This document shows, one piece after another, positions 12,963 to 21,081 of a stretch of DNA of 40,533 nucleotides. The stretch's first letter is position 1. The number at the start of each line of letters is the position of its first letter. Under the pieces are notes generated by a model that ran no database searches, was not told the DNA's origin, and was given only the letters and a program-made list of their open reading frames with translations. The position numbers were made by a program, and so were the translations under genes. This DNA comes from a bacterium (GTDB lineage: Bacteria > UBA9089 > JAHJRX01). The stretch spans positions 1 to 40,533 of the forward strand of contig JAHJRX010000071.1 in NCBI GenBank assembly GCA_018830565.1. Reading direction: 5' to 3'.

Positions 12963-13940
12963 ATGCTTAGAGATAATTATCATCGTCAAATAAACTACTT
13001 ACGGCTTTCTATCACGGATATGTGTAATCTACATTGTATCTATTGCCAATCATGGAAAGAAGTAGATAAGAAAAGGCAAAGGGATATCTTGAGCTACGAA
13101 GAAATTATCCGGCTTACTTTACTTCTGGTTCGGTTAGGTGTTAGTCGGGTACGGCTTACTGGTGGGGAGCCTTTAGTTAGACAGAATATCATCTATCTTA
13201 TCAAGGAACTGATAAAAATAAAGGGGCTTGAAGAGATATCTTTGACTACTAATGCTGCCAAATTGGCAAAGTTGGCGGTAGGATTAAAAGAAGCAGGGAT
13301 AAGAAGGATTAATGTGAGTCTGGATTCTTTAGATAAGGAACGTTATGCCAGAATTACTGGCGGTGGAAATTTAAGTGATGTGCTTGCTGGAATAGAAGAG
13401 GCATTAAGGGTTGGGCTTGGTCCTCTGAAGATAAATATGGTGGTTATGAAAGGAATTAATGATGACGAGGTGGAGAAGTTTGCTAACCTGACTTTGGATA
13501 AGCCAATTCAGGTTAGGTTTATAGAACTTATACCTATTGGACAACAAAAGGATTTTTGGGTAAGACGATTTTTATCTACCAATCTTATTAGGAAGAGATT
13601 GGCAGATAACTTTAATCTTATTCTCAGTGATGGGTTGCCGGGCAATGGTCCAGCAAAATACTATCAAATAACTGGAGCCGTAGGAAAGATTGGGTTTATC
13701 TCACCAATAAGTGACCATTTCTGTGAGAGGTGTAATCGTATTAGACTTACTCCAGATGGCCATTTGCGGCTTTGTTTGGGACAAAATATAGAGGTTAACT
13801 TGAAACAAGTTTTGCGTCAAGGGGCATCAGATGAGGAATTAGAAAGGATTATTGTTCAGGCAATGAGTGATAAACCAGCTGCTCATCAGTTTCAACTAAA
13901 AAGCCCAACTGGTCGTCAAATGTCAGCTATTGGAGGATAG
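12963..13940 (+). CDS. moaA: GTP 3',8-cyclase MoaA (molybdenum cofactor synthesis)
   Basis: The 325-residue radical-SAM enzyme turns GTP into 3',8-cyclo-GTP, the first step of molybdopterin synthesis. The N-terminal cluster motif is C21-x3-C25-x2-C28 ('CNLHCIYC'), followed by 'RLTGGEPL'. The second cluster is 'CERCNRIRLTPDGHLRLC' near residues 253-270. It ends in the GG dipeptide that MoaA needs for activity. The start ATG has only a weak ribosome site. No moaC, moaD, moaE, mogA or moeA is in the window. Confidence 0.97.
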   Translation: MLRDNYHRQINYLRLSITDMCNLHCIYCQSWKEVDKKRQRDILSYEEIIRLTLLLVRLGVSRVRLTGGEPLVRQNIIYLIKELIKIKGLEEISLTTNAAKLAKLAVGLKEAGIRRINVSLDSLDKERYARITGGGNLSDVLAGIEEALRVGLGPLKINMVVMKGINDDEVEKFANLTLDKPIQVRFIELIPIGQQKDFWVRRFLSTNLIRKRLADNFNLILSDGLPGNGPAKYYQITGAVGKIGFISPISDHFCERCNRIRLTPDGHLRLCLGQNIEVNLKQVLRQGASDEELERIIVQAMSDKPAAHQFQLKSPTGRQMSAIGG

Positions 13941-14075
13941 GATGTATAGAAGATGACTAAAACAATTGCTCAGATTAATGAGCAGATGTATAGAAGATGA
14001 CTAAGACGACAATTGCTCAGATTAATGATAGGATGTATAGAAGATGACTAAAACAATTGCTCAGATTAATGAGCA
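13941..14075 (+). repeat. Threefold tandem copy of a translation start region
   Basis: Three copies start at 13941, 13985 and 14032; unit lengths are 44 and 47, the second with a 3-base insertion. Each contains GATGTATAGAAGATGACTAA and the first codons of the next gene. Copies 1 and 2 encode peptides MTKTIAQINEQMYRR (13953-14000) and MTKTTIAQINDRMYRR (13997-14047). Each stop overlaps the next start as ATGA, and the last overlap is with the real gene at 14044. Confidence 0.9.
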
Positions 14076-15252
14076 GATTAAAAAAGGTCAGGCCGTGGTG
14101 GTAACCGCCGAAGAGATTATTGATTTAGTGGATGAGAAAGGCCTTAGCCAGGCAGCCAAAGAGGTGGATGTAGTTACTACTGGTACTTTTGGTCCAATGT
14201 GTTCCTCTGGAGTCTATTTTAACTTTGGCCATTCTAAACCTAAAATTAAAGCCCAAAAAGTCTGGCTAAATGATGTTCCTGCTTATGCCGGATTAGCAGC
14301 GGTAGATGCTTATCTTGGTGCCGCCGAGCTTTTAGAAAATGACCCAACCAATACTATCTACCCAGGAGCATTTAAGTACGGAGGGGGACATGTGATTGAA
14401 GAATTAGTGGCGGGGAAGGATATTCGATTGAAGGCTACCTCTTATGGAACAGACTGTTATCCAAGAAAAGAACTTGAAACTTGGATTAATATTAAGGACT
14501 TAAATGAGGTGGTACTCTTTAATCCGAGAAATGCTTATCAGAATTATAATGTAGCGGTGAACCTTTCTGAGAAGATTATCTATACTTATTTGGGAGTCTT
14601 GTTACCCAAGTTAGGTAATGCTATTTACTGCAGTGCTGGGCAACTTTCTCCTTTATTAAATGATCCCTTATACCTTACCATTGGCATTGGTAGTCGCATC
14701 TTCTTGGGTGGCGGTATAGGATATGTAGTCTGGCAAGGAACTCAACATAATCCAAAGGTCTTCCGGGGAGAGAATGATGTCCCGAGGTGCCCGGCTGGAA
14801 CTTTAGCGGTGCTTGGCGATCTAAAGCAGATGAAATCACAGTGGCTTAGAGGAGTAAGTATGACTGGTTATGGCGTTACTTTAGCGGTAGGAATTGGGGT
14901 GCCTATTCCCATTCTCAATGAAGAGATTTGTAGATATGTAGCCGTTAAAGATGAGGAAATCTATACCCAGGTGATAGATTACAGCGAAGCTTATCCCCAG
15001 GGAAAGATTGGAAGCTTAGCCGAAGTAAACTATGATCAACTTAAGAGTGGCAAAATAATGGTTCAAGATAAGGAAGTTCCCACTGGATCGCTCTCCAGCT
15101 ACGCTAAGGCCAGAGAAATAGCTAATACTCTCAAGGAATGGATTAAAAAAGGTGAATTTCTTTTAAGTGAGCCGGTCCAAATGCTCCCCTCCGTTAATTC
15201 TGAGATTACCTCTAAGTCTCTAAAAGAAAGGCCAGAAGAGGTGAAAAGATGA
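14044..15252 (+). CDS. Homocysteine biosynthesis protein (DUF39/HcyBio)
   Basis: The 402-residue protein matches the DUF39 family: 'VVTTGTFGPMCSSGVYFNFGHSKPKIK' in outline, with the conserved 'GTFGPMCSSG', and later 'GIGSRIFLGGGIGYVVWQGTQHNP'. In methanogens this family, together with an NIL/ferredoxin protein, makes homocysteine from aspartate semialdehyde and a sulfur donor. The ferredoxin partner follows with a 4-base overlap, which supports the same role. The start at 14044 is fed by two coupled minicistrons. The C-terminal CBS pair found in some relatives is absent. Confidence 0.88.
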   Translation: MTKTIAQINEQIKKGQAVVVTAEEIIDLVDEKGLSQAAKEVDVVTTGTFGPMCSSGVYFNFGHSKPKIKAQKVWLNDVPAYAGLAAVDAYLGAAELLENDPTNTIYPGAFKYGGGHVIEELVAGKDIRLKATSYGTDCYPRKELETWINIKDLNEVVLFNPRNAYQNYNVAVNLSEKIIYTYLGVLLPKLGNAIYCSAGQLSPLLNDPLYLTIGIGSRIFLGGGIGYVVWQGTQHNPKVFRGENDVPRCPAGTLAVLGDLKQMKSQWLRGVSMTGYGVTLAVGIGVPIPILNEEICRYVAVKDEEIYTQVIDYSEAYPQGKIGSLAEVNYDQLKSGKIMVQDKEVPTGSLSSYAKAREIANTLKEWIKKGEFLLSEPVQMLPSVNSEITSKSLKERPEEVKR

Positions 15253-15656
15253 TTAAGAAACGAATGGTACTCACATTTCCCAAAGAGACTATAGAGCAGC
15301 CCATTACTTACCACCTGATTAAGGACTATGATTTGATGGTTAATATTCTAAGTGCTAAGATTAATCCTAATGAAAAAGGGAGAATGGTCTTAGAGATCAG
15401 TGGAAAAAAAGGATCATTAGACAAAGGAATAGACTATTTGAAGAATTTAAGAATAAGTATTCAGCCATTAGCCAAGGATGTCCGGTGGAATGAAGAAAGA
15501 TGTATTCATTGTAGTGCTTGTATTCCTCTTTGTCCATCTCGTGCCTTAAGTATCGATCGAGATAAGATGAAAATTTCATTTAATTCTGAACGTTGCATAG
15601 TTTGTGGTTTCTGCCTTAAGGCATGTCCTTATCAAGCTATTGAGATCTTGTTTTAG
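15249..15656 (+). CDS. NIL-domain plus 2x[4Fe-4S] ferredoxin, homocysteine pathway partner
   Basis: The 135-residue protein has an N-terminal NIL domain (about residues 5-78) and two 4Fe-4S motifs, 'CIHCSACIPLCP' and 'CIVCGFCLKACP'. It corresponds in plan to the NIL-ferredoxin that works with DUF39 proteins in sulfide assimilation into homocysteine, probably as electron donor or sulfur carrier. Its ATG overlaps the DUF39 stop (ATGA), so the two are coupled. There is no signal peptide, so it is cytoplasmic. Confidence 0.88.
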   Translation: MIKKRMVLTFPKETIEQPITYHLIKDYDLMVNILSAKINPNEKGRMVLEISGKKGSLDKGIDYLKNLRISIQPLAKDVRWNEERCIHCSACIPLCPSRALSIDRDKMKISFNSERCIVCGFCLKACPYQAIEILF

Positions 15657-15771
15657 AGAAGAAGAGTAATCTTTGTTTATTGGTGGAGATTATGGGGCTT
15701 TAGAAGAATGAGGAGTTGGAAGATGAGGAGTTGAAAGAAGTAGAAATAAAAGAAGGAGAGAATAATATCAA

Positions 15772-16218
15772 TTGAGGCAAGAAGGAAAGGTTGTTTCCAT
15801 CAATATTAGTCAAGACAAAGGTGAAAAAAAGATTCCGCTAAGTGGACCAGGTAAGTTAATAGCTAATTATGGACTTGAAGGTGATGCTCATAGCGGTAAT
15901 TGGCATCGGCAGGTAAGTTTATTAGCGATGGAGTCGATTGAAAAGATGCGCCAGGATGGGCTTAATGTCTCTGGTGGTGATTTTGCTGAAAATATTACCA
16001 CCAGTGGAATAAATCTTGCTGCCTTAAAGATTGGCCAACAGATAAAGATCGGAGAAGAAATAGTTCTTAAAGTAACTCAGATTGGTAAAGTCTGTCATCA
16101 TAAATGTGCCATTTACTACCAGGCAGGAGATTGCATTATGCCTAAAGAGGGTATATTTGCTGAAGTAGTTTTAGGTGGAGAGATCAAGATTAAAGATAAG
16201 ATCCAGGTAATAATGTGA
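15772..16218 (+). CDS. MOSC domain protein
   Basis: The 148-residue protein has the MOSC core: 'LEGDAHSGNWHRQVSLLAMESI', 'GDFAENITTSGI', 'LKIGQQIKIGEEIVLKVTQIGKVCHHKC' in outline, including the 'GKVCHHKC' Cys pair. MOSC proteins bind sulfur-charged cysteine or molybdenum cofactor, and stand-alone ones often lie near moaA, as here. The TTG start has AAGGAGAG about 11 bases upstream. The stop overlaps the aroB GTG by four bases. The 115-base gap before it contains a doubled GATGAGGAGTTG but no gene. Confidence 0.88.
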   Translation: MRQEGKVVSINISQDKGEKKIPLSGPGKLIANYGLEGDAHSGNWHRQVSLLAMESIEKMRQDGLNVSGGDFAENITTSGINLAALKIGQQIKIGEEIVLKVTQIGKVCHHKCAIYYQAGDCIMPKEGIFAEVVLGGEIKIKDKIQVIM

Positions 16219-17321
16219 ATATAAGGAAAAAAGTGAAGGCAGTAAGAGTAGAGCTTGGAGATAGAAGTTATAATATCTATATTAAAGCAGGTATCTTAAG
16301 AGAAGCTGGAAAGTATATCAGAGATCTAAATTTAAACAAAAAGGTTTTCATTGTTACTAACCCTAAGGTAGGTGGGCTTTATTTAAAAGAACTAATAAAA
16401 TATTTAAAAGAATATGATCTAGTTCCTATGATAGCAGAAGTTCCAGATGGTGAAGAATACAAATCTCTTCAGGATGCAAGTCATCTTTACGATCAGATGA
16501 TAAGTTTTAAATTAGATAGAAGTACTCCTGTCATTGCTTTGGGGGGAGGAGTAATAGGGGATTTAGCCGGGTTTGTAGCAGCTACTTTTATGAGAGGTTT
16601 GCCTTTAGTGCAAGTTCCTACTACTTTATTAGCCCAAGTTGATAGTAGTGTCGGGGGTAAGGTAGCAGTTAATCATTCCCAAGCAAAAAATATGATCGGT
16701 TCTTTTTACCAACCTAAGGTAGTAATCATTGATGTGAACTTATTACAAACTTTAGAAGAAAGAGAGTTGAGATCAGGGTTAAGTGAAGTAATCAAGTATG
16801 GGGTCATTAAAGATAAAGAGTTATTTGAGGTTTTAAAAAAGAATATCTCTAAGATAAAAGAATTAGACCAAGATTGCTTAGAAGAGGTCATTGCTAAATC
16901 TTGTCAGATAAAGGCAGAGATTATTTCTCAAGACGAAAGAGAAAAAGATCTTAGGGCTATCTTAAATTATGGCCATACCGTAGGGCATGCTATCGAAGCA
17001 GTAACTAAATATGGAAAATATCGCCACGGTGAAGCTATTGCCATAGGAATGATGGTGGAATCTAATTTGTCTGTAGAGTTGGGCTTATTTAGCAAAGAAG
17101 GAGTTAAGGAACAAGAATGGTTATTTCAAGAAGCTGGTTTAAAAGTAAATTTTAAAGGTATTGACCTCTCTTTAATTATGGAGGCCATGAGGTTAGATAA
17201 AAAAAAATTAGGTGAAAAACTAAGATTTATCTTACCTCTAGAAATTGGAAAAGTCTTGATAAAAGAATATAACGATGAGAAGATTATTAAAAAAGTAATT
17301 AGGAGGCAAGAAGAAAATTGA
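16215..17321 (+). CDS. aroB: 3-dehydroquinate synthase
   Basis: The 368-residue enzyme makes 3-dehydroquinate from DAHP, the second shikimate step. NAD-binding 'GGGVIGDLAGFVAATFMRG' and 'PTTLLAQVDSSVGGKVAVNH' are canonical; 'LNYGHTVGHAIE' and 'RHGEAIAIGM' hold the metal-binding histidines. A GTG start overlaps the MOSC stop, and aroQ overlaps the end (TTGA), so the three are one transcript. Confidence 0.97.
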   Translation: MNIRKKVKAVRVELGDRSYNIYIKAGILREAGKYIRDLNLNKKVFIVTNPKVGGLYLKELIKYLKEYDLVPMIAEVPDGEEYKSLQDASHLYDQMISFKLDRSTPVIALGGGVIGDLAGFVAATFMRGLPLVQVPTTLLAQVDSSVGGKVAVNHSQAKNMIGSFYQPKVVIIDVNLLQTLEERELRSGLSEVIKYGVIKDKELFEVLKKNISKIKELDQDCLEEVIAKSCQIKAEIISQDEREKDLRAILNYGHTVGHAIEAVTKYGKYRHGEAIAIGMMVESNLSVELGLFSKEGVKEQEWLFQEAGLKVNFKGIDLSLIMEAMRLDKKKLGEKLRFILPLEIGKVLIKEYNDEKIIKKVIRRQEEN

Positions 17322-17752
17322 TTAATATCTTAGTCATTAATGGTCCTAATTTAAATACTCTGGGCAAGAGAGAGCCCTCTATTTATGGAAATCTTACCTT
17401 AGACGAGATCAATCAACAGATGGTTAAATACGGAGAAACACTTGATGAAAAAAAGATTAAGTTTGAGTTTTTCCAGACAAATCACGAAGGGGAGATAGTT
17501 GATAAGATTAATAATACTCAAGGTGATGCTATTATTATTAATGCCGCAGCTTTTACCCATACCAGTATTGCCATAAGAGATGCTATTTTAGCCTCTAAAA
17601 TACCAACCGTAGAAGTTCACATCTCCAATATTCATCAGAGAGAAGAATTTAGAAGGCATTCTATGATTAGTGAAGTTTGCGTGGGCCAGATTAGTGGATT
17701 TGGAAGTAATAGTTATCTCTTAGCTGTTCAAGCAGTAGTAAGTATTGTTTAA
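17318..17752 (+). CDS. aroQ: Type II 3-dehydroquinate dehydratase
   Basis: The 144-residue protein shows 'INGPNLNTLGKREPSIYG' with the catalytic Arg/Tyr loop, 'FFQTNHEGEIVD', and 'VEVHISNIHQREEFRRHS' with the catalytic His. It dehydrates dehydroquinate to dehydroshikimate and forms a dodecamer in relatives. A TTG start overlaps the aroB stop by four bases. A 35-base gap leads to the next gene. Confidence 0.97.
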   Translation: MINILVINGPNLNTLGKREPSIYGNLTLDEINQQMVKYGETLDEKKIKFEFFQTNHEGEIVDKINNTQGDAIIINAAAFTHTSIAIRDAILASKIPTVEVHISNIHQREEFRRHSMISEVCVGQISGFGSNSYLLAVQAVVSIV

Positions 17753-17787
17753 ATTAAGATTAATTAAAAAGGTCATAAGATAATTTA

Positions 17788-18870
17788 ATGCTTAAAAAAA
17801 CCACTGGTCGGTTAGAAATAATAAAGAGTAAACTTCTTCTAGAAAAAGTAGATGCATTTTTAATAACCAATCTTGTTAATGTAAAATATCTCTCTGGTTT
17901 TGCTGGATCTAATGGTTATCTATTTCTTTGCCCAGAAGATCAATATTTTATCACTGATTCTCGTTATTTATGGCAAGCTGAAAAAGAGATCAAAGATTAT
18001 AAGATATTAGAGCAGAAAAATTCCTTATCAGAGGTGATTAAAAATTTAGTAGAGACAAAAAAAATAAAATATTTAGGAATAGAAGGAGATGTATCTTATA
18101 AAATTTATAATTCCTTGCAAGATAAGCTTAGCGAAGTAAAGTTAGTTATCATAGAAAAAGTTATTGAGGAAGCTCGATTAAGAAAGGATGAAGAAGAAGT
18201 AAAGAATATCAAGAGAGCTTGCCAAGAAATACAATTAACTTTAATCAAAGTTTTAAAATTAGCGAAAGAAGGAGTAAGAGAGGTAGAAATAGCTGCTGAA
18301 ATCGAATATTTTTTAAAGAAGAAGGGAATGAATTCGGCTTTTGAGACTATTGTAGCTTCTGGAGTCTCTTCTTCCTACCCTCATGCTAAAGCTTCTCTAA
18401 GCAAGATCAAGAAAGATGATCTATTATTAATTGATGCTGGAGCAGTTTTTAATGGATACCATTCGGATATTACTCGAACTATTATTTTAGGAAGAATAAG
18501 TAAAGAAAAGAAGAAGATTTATGAAGTAGTGAAGGGTGCTCAAGAATATGCTTTAAGTCTGGTAAAAGTAGGACTAAGATGTAGCGACTTAGATAGAGAA
18601 GTCAGAAAATATATTGATGATAAAGGCTATGGTCAGTACTTTATTCATAATTTAGGCCATGGAGTAGGCTTAGAAGTCCATGAAGATCCAGTCTTGTCTC
18701 AGAAAACAAAGAACGGCGTAGTTATAGATGAAGGAATGGTGTTTACTATTGAGCCAGGAATATATATTCCTGGACTCGGAGGAGTAAGAATAGAGAATGT
18801 AATTTTAGCTAAAAAAGAAGGATGCGAAGTCTTAACCAACGGGTTACCCTTAGAGATAATTTTAGAGTAG
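17788..18870 (+). CDS. M24 family aminopeptidase (Xaa-Pro type)
   Basis: The 360-residue protein has the creatinase-like N-domain (residues 1-130, 'FLITNLVNVKYLSGFAGSNG') and a pita-bread catalytic domain. The metal ligands are visible: Asp in 'LLLIDAGA' and 'HSDITRT', His in 'HNLGHGVGLEVHE', Glu in 'TIEPGIY' and 'VRIENV'. It removes residues ahead of proline from peptides. In many bacteria this gene sits between aroQ and efp, but no efp follows here; a hairpin and an MFS gene do. Confidence 0.93.
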   Translation: MLKKTTGRLEIIKSKLLLEKVDAFLITNLVNVKYLSGFAGSNGYLFLCPEDQYFITDSRYLWQAEKEIKDYKILEQKNSLSEVIKNLVETKKIKYLGIEGDVSYKIYNSLQDKLSEVKLVIIEKVIEEARLRKDEEEVKNIKRACQEIQLTLIKVLKLAKEGVREVEIAAEIEYFLKKKGMNSAFETIVASGVSSSYPHAKASLSKIKKDDLLLIDAGAVFNGYHSDITRTIILGRISKEKKKIYEVVKGAQEYALSLVKVGLRCSDLDREVRKYIDDKGYGQYFIHNLGHGVGLEVHEDPVLSQKTKNGVVIDEGMVFTIEPGIYIPGLGGVRIENVILAKKEGCEVLTNGLPLEIILE

Positions 18871-18892
18871 TTGTAATGAGTCAGTTACCACA

Positions 18893-18925
18893 AGGGACAG
18901 CCGCAAGGGCTGTCCCTACTATTTT
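18893..18925 (+). terminator. GC-rich hairpin after the M24 gene
   Basis: AGGGACAGCC (18893-18902) pairs fully with GGCTGTCCCT (18908-18917) around a five-base loop, followed by ACTATTTTT. It fits a terminator for the moaA-to-M24 run, although the T-run is not immediate. The same type of palindrome is also spread as a repeat in other genomes. Confidence 0.6.
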
Positions 18926-18934
18926 TGGTCTAAT

Positions 18935-19867
18935 ATGAGCAAGCAGAATAAGATAAGAAAGAGTCTTAAGTTTTCTCTTTTAGATGGAGTATTTGCTTCT
19001 TGCATGGTAGGTTTAACTACGGATTATATTACCCCTTTTGCTCTTGTTTTAAAAGCAACTAATAAACAAATTGGCCTTCTCAATGCCCTGCCTAATCTTA
19101 TTTCTTCTTGCATCCAATTAAGATCAGCAGATTTAGTAGAAAAATTAAAGAGTCGAAAGAAGATTATTAATATCTTTGTACTTTTACAAGTATTGATGAT
19201 GATACCTATCTTTCTTCTTCCTTATTTATTTAAACAACCATTAGTATCTTTTTTTATCATCCTCATTACTTTATTTGTTAGTTTTGGAGCTTTTGCTGGT
19301 CCCCCTTGGTCATCTTTAATGGCTGACTATATTCCACCTAAGAGTAGAGGTAAATACTTTGGTTGGCGAAATAAGGTTTTAACCATTGTCACTATTTTAA
19401 GTAGTTTTTTAGCTGGATTTATCTTGCATGTCCTTAAATGCTCTCTTTTAACAAGATTTATGATCATTTTTGGTTTAGCTTTTATCTGTAGATTTATTTC
19501 TTGGTATTTTTTAACTTTGATGTATGAACCACCTTTTAAAATAGAGAAAGAAGCTTATTTTAGTTTCTTTGATTTTATTAAAGGGATTAAAAAGTCTAAT
19601 TTTGCCAAATTTGTTATCTTTGTTTCCCTTCTTAGTTTTTGTATAAATTTAGCGGCTCCATTTTTTTCAGTATTTATGCTTCGGGATTTATTAAGTCTCT
19701 TTTTTATCTCTACTATTTTAAGAGGTTTGGTGGTAACCTTATTTTTAGGAAAAATAAAAGAAGTAAGAAGGACAGAAAAGATTAAAAGCCAGGATTTATT
19801 TTATAGTATTATAGGAATAAAGCCTATTATTCAGGAATTACGACAATTTTCAAGAGAGAGGGACTAA
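18935..19867 (+). CDS. MFS transporter with internal deletion (probably non-functional)
   Basis: The 310-residue product has a normal N-terminal half ('DGVFASCMVGLTTDYITPF', then 'GPPWSSLMADYIPPKSRGKYFGWRNK' in outline, an MFS loop). In the C-terminal half 'SVFMLRD' runs directly into 'LLSLFFISTILRGLVV', the last helix region. Family members are usually about 420-440 residues, so roughly 120-140 residues with about four helices appear to be missing, in frame. The substrate is unknown. The 3' end is tandemly duplicated downstream. It is probably a recent pseudogene that remains open. Confidence 0.7.
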   Translation: MSKQNKIRKSLKFSLLDGVFASCMVGLTTDYITPFALVLKATNKQIGLLNALPNLISSCIQLRSADLVEKLKSRKKIINIFVLLQVLMMIPIFLLPYLFKQPLVSFFIILITLFVSFGAFAGPPWSSLMADYIPPKSRGKYFGWRNKVLTIVTILSSFLAGFILHVLKCSLLTRFMIIFGLAFICRFISWYFLTLMYEPPFKIEKEAYFSFFDFIKGIKKSNFAKFVIFVSLLSFCINLAAPFFSVFMLRDLLSLFFISTILRGLVVTLFLGKIKEVRRTEKIKSQDLFYSIIGIKPIIQELRQFSRERD

Positions 19868-20017
19868 ATGCAAGCTATAAATAGGAAAGATAAAAGAAGT
19901 AAGAAGGACAGAAAAGATTAAAAGCCAGGATTTATTTTATAGTATTATAGGAATAAAGCCTATTATTCAGGAATTACGACAATTTTCAAGAGAGAGGGAC
20001 TAAATGCAAGCTATAAA
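19746..20017 (+). repeat. 136-bp direct tandem duplication across MFS end and rlmN start
   Basis: Bases 19746-19881 are repeated at 19882-20017 with one visible A/G difference near the start. Each copy holds the last 40 or so MFS codons, its stop, and the rlmN start GACTAAATGCAAGCTATAAA. The first start (19868) leads only to a 17-codon dead-end peptide; the second (20004) is the real rlmN. Confidence 0.93.
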
Positions 20018-21029
20018 AGAGTTAAGCTTAAAAGAATTAAAAGAAATTACAGACAGTTGGGGTAAACCAGAATTTCATGCTCATCAAATTTGGAACTGGA
20101 TATACAAAAAGAATGTAACTGATTTTGAAAAGATGTCCGATTTGCCTTTAGATTTAAGAAGACAATTAAAAGAAAATTTTTCTCTTGCCAATTTAAAATT
20201 AGTAGAAGTAGTAACTTCAAAAGATCAGACTAAAAAGTTTCTTTTTGAATTAAATGATGGTAATTTTATAGAGGCAGTAATCATTCCCGCTAAAGAAAGA
20301 ATAACCGGCTGTATTTCTACTCAAGTTGGTTGTAAATTTTCTTGTCAGTTCTGTGCTAGTGGTTTATTAGGTTTTAAGCGAAATTTAAGTTATGGAGAGA
20401 TTATTGATGAGGTTTTATCCTTAAAAGCCTCGTCTCAAAAATTAACTAATCTTGTCTTTATGGGTATTGGGGAGCCATTAGATAATTATGATCAGGTCTT
20501 AAAAGTAGTTAAGACTGTCAATTCTCCTCTGGCTCTTAATTTAGGAGCACGAAAGATAACTATCTCTACTTGTGGAATTATTCCTGGAATAAAAAGACTA
20601 GCTGAGGAAGGATTACAAATAGAATTATCTGTCTCTTTACATGCCGCTAATGAGAAGATAAGGAATAGGCTTATGCCTGTAAACAAAAAATATCCCATCA
20701 AGGACTTAATGGGGGCTTGCCGAGAGTATATCAAAAAGACAAATCGCCAGATAACCTTTGATTATATTTTAATTAATAAGTTAAATTCATCATTAAAAGA
20801 TGCCCAGGAATTAAGTTTATTATTAAAAGAGATAAAATTGTCAAAGGTGAACCTTATCCCCGCTAACCAAATAAAAGAGCTTGAGATAGAACCTCCCCCG
20901 GAGTCAGAAATTTCATCATTTAAAAACTACTTAGATAAGGCTGGAATCAAAGTAGCCTTAAGAAGACCTCGGGGTCAAGATATTAAAGCTGCCTGTGGGC
21001 AACTAAGATTAAGCACCATGATCTCTTAA
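20004..21029 (+). CDS. rlmN: 23S rRNA (adenine-2503-C2) methyltransferase RlmN
   Basis: The 341-residue radical-SAM enzyme methylates A2503 of 23S rRNA and A37 of some tRNAs. Cluster motif C110-x3-C114-x2-C117 ('CKFSCQFC'), 'FMGIGEPLDNYD', 'ISTCGIIPGI' and the C-terminal 'RGQDIKAACGQL', with the Cys that resolves the methyl intermediate, are all present. The start is the second copy of a duplicated ATG region. Length is normal. Confidence 0.97.
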   Translation: MQAIKELSLKELKEITDSWGKPEFHAHQIWNWIYKKNVTDFEKMSDLPLDLRRQLKENFSLANLKLVEVVTSKDQTKKFLFELNDGNFIEAVIIPAKERITGCISTQVGCKFSCQFCASGLLGFKRNLSYGEIIDEVLSLKASSQKLTNLVFMGIGEPLDNYDQVLKVVKTVNSPLALNLGARKITISTCGIIPGIKRLAEEGLQIELSVSLHAANEKIRNRLMPVNKKYPIKDLMGACREYIKKTNRQITFDYILINKLNSSLKDAQELSLLLKEIKLSKVNLIPANQIKELEIEPPPESEISSFKNYLDKAGIKVALRRPRGQDIKAACGQLRLSTMIS

Positions 21030-21030
21030 A

Positions 21031-21081
21031 ATGAAAAAGAAAGAGATTTTTGCTTTTGGATCATTGTTAGATGAATACTAG
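21031..21081 (+). CDS. Possible 16-residue minicistron before the PH-domain gene
   Basis: ATG 21031, one base after the rlmN stop, gives MKKKEIFAFGSLLDEY and stops within the next gene, overlapping it by 11 bases. It could be a coupling leader or chance; listed because similar short overlapping ORFs precede accD and the DUF39 gene. Confidence 0.25.
   Translation: MKKKEIFAFGSLLDEY

Noticed and set aside
15657-15771. Small gene in the gap before the MOSC gene
   Set aside because: Only a doubled GATGAGGAGTTG motif and short stop-broken frames are seen.
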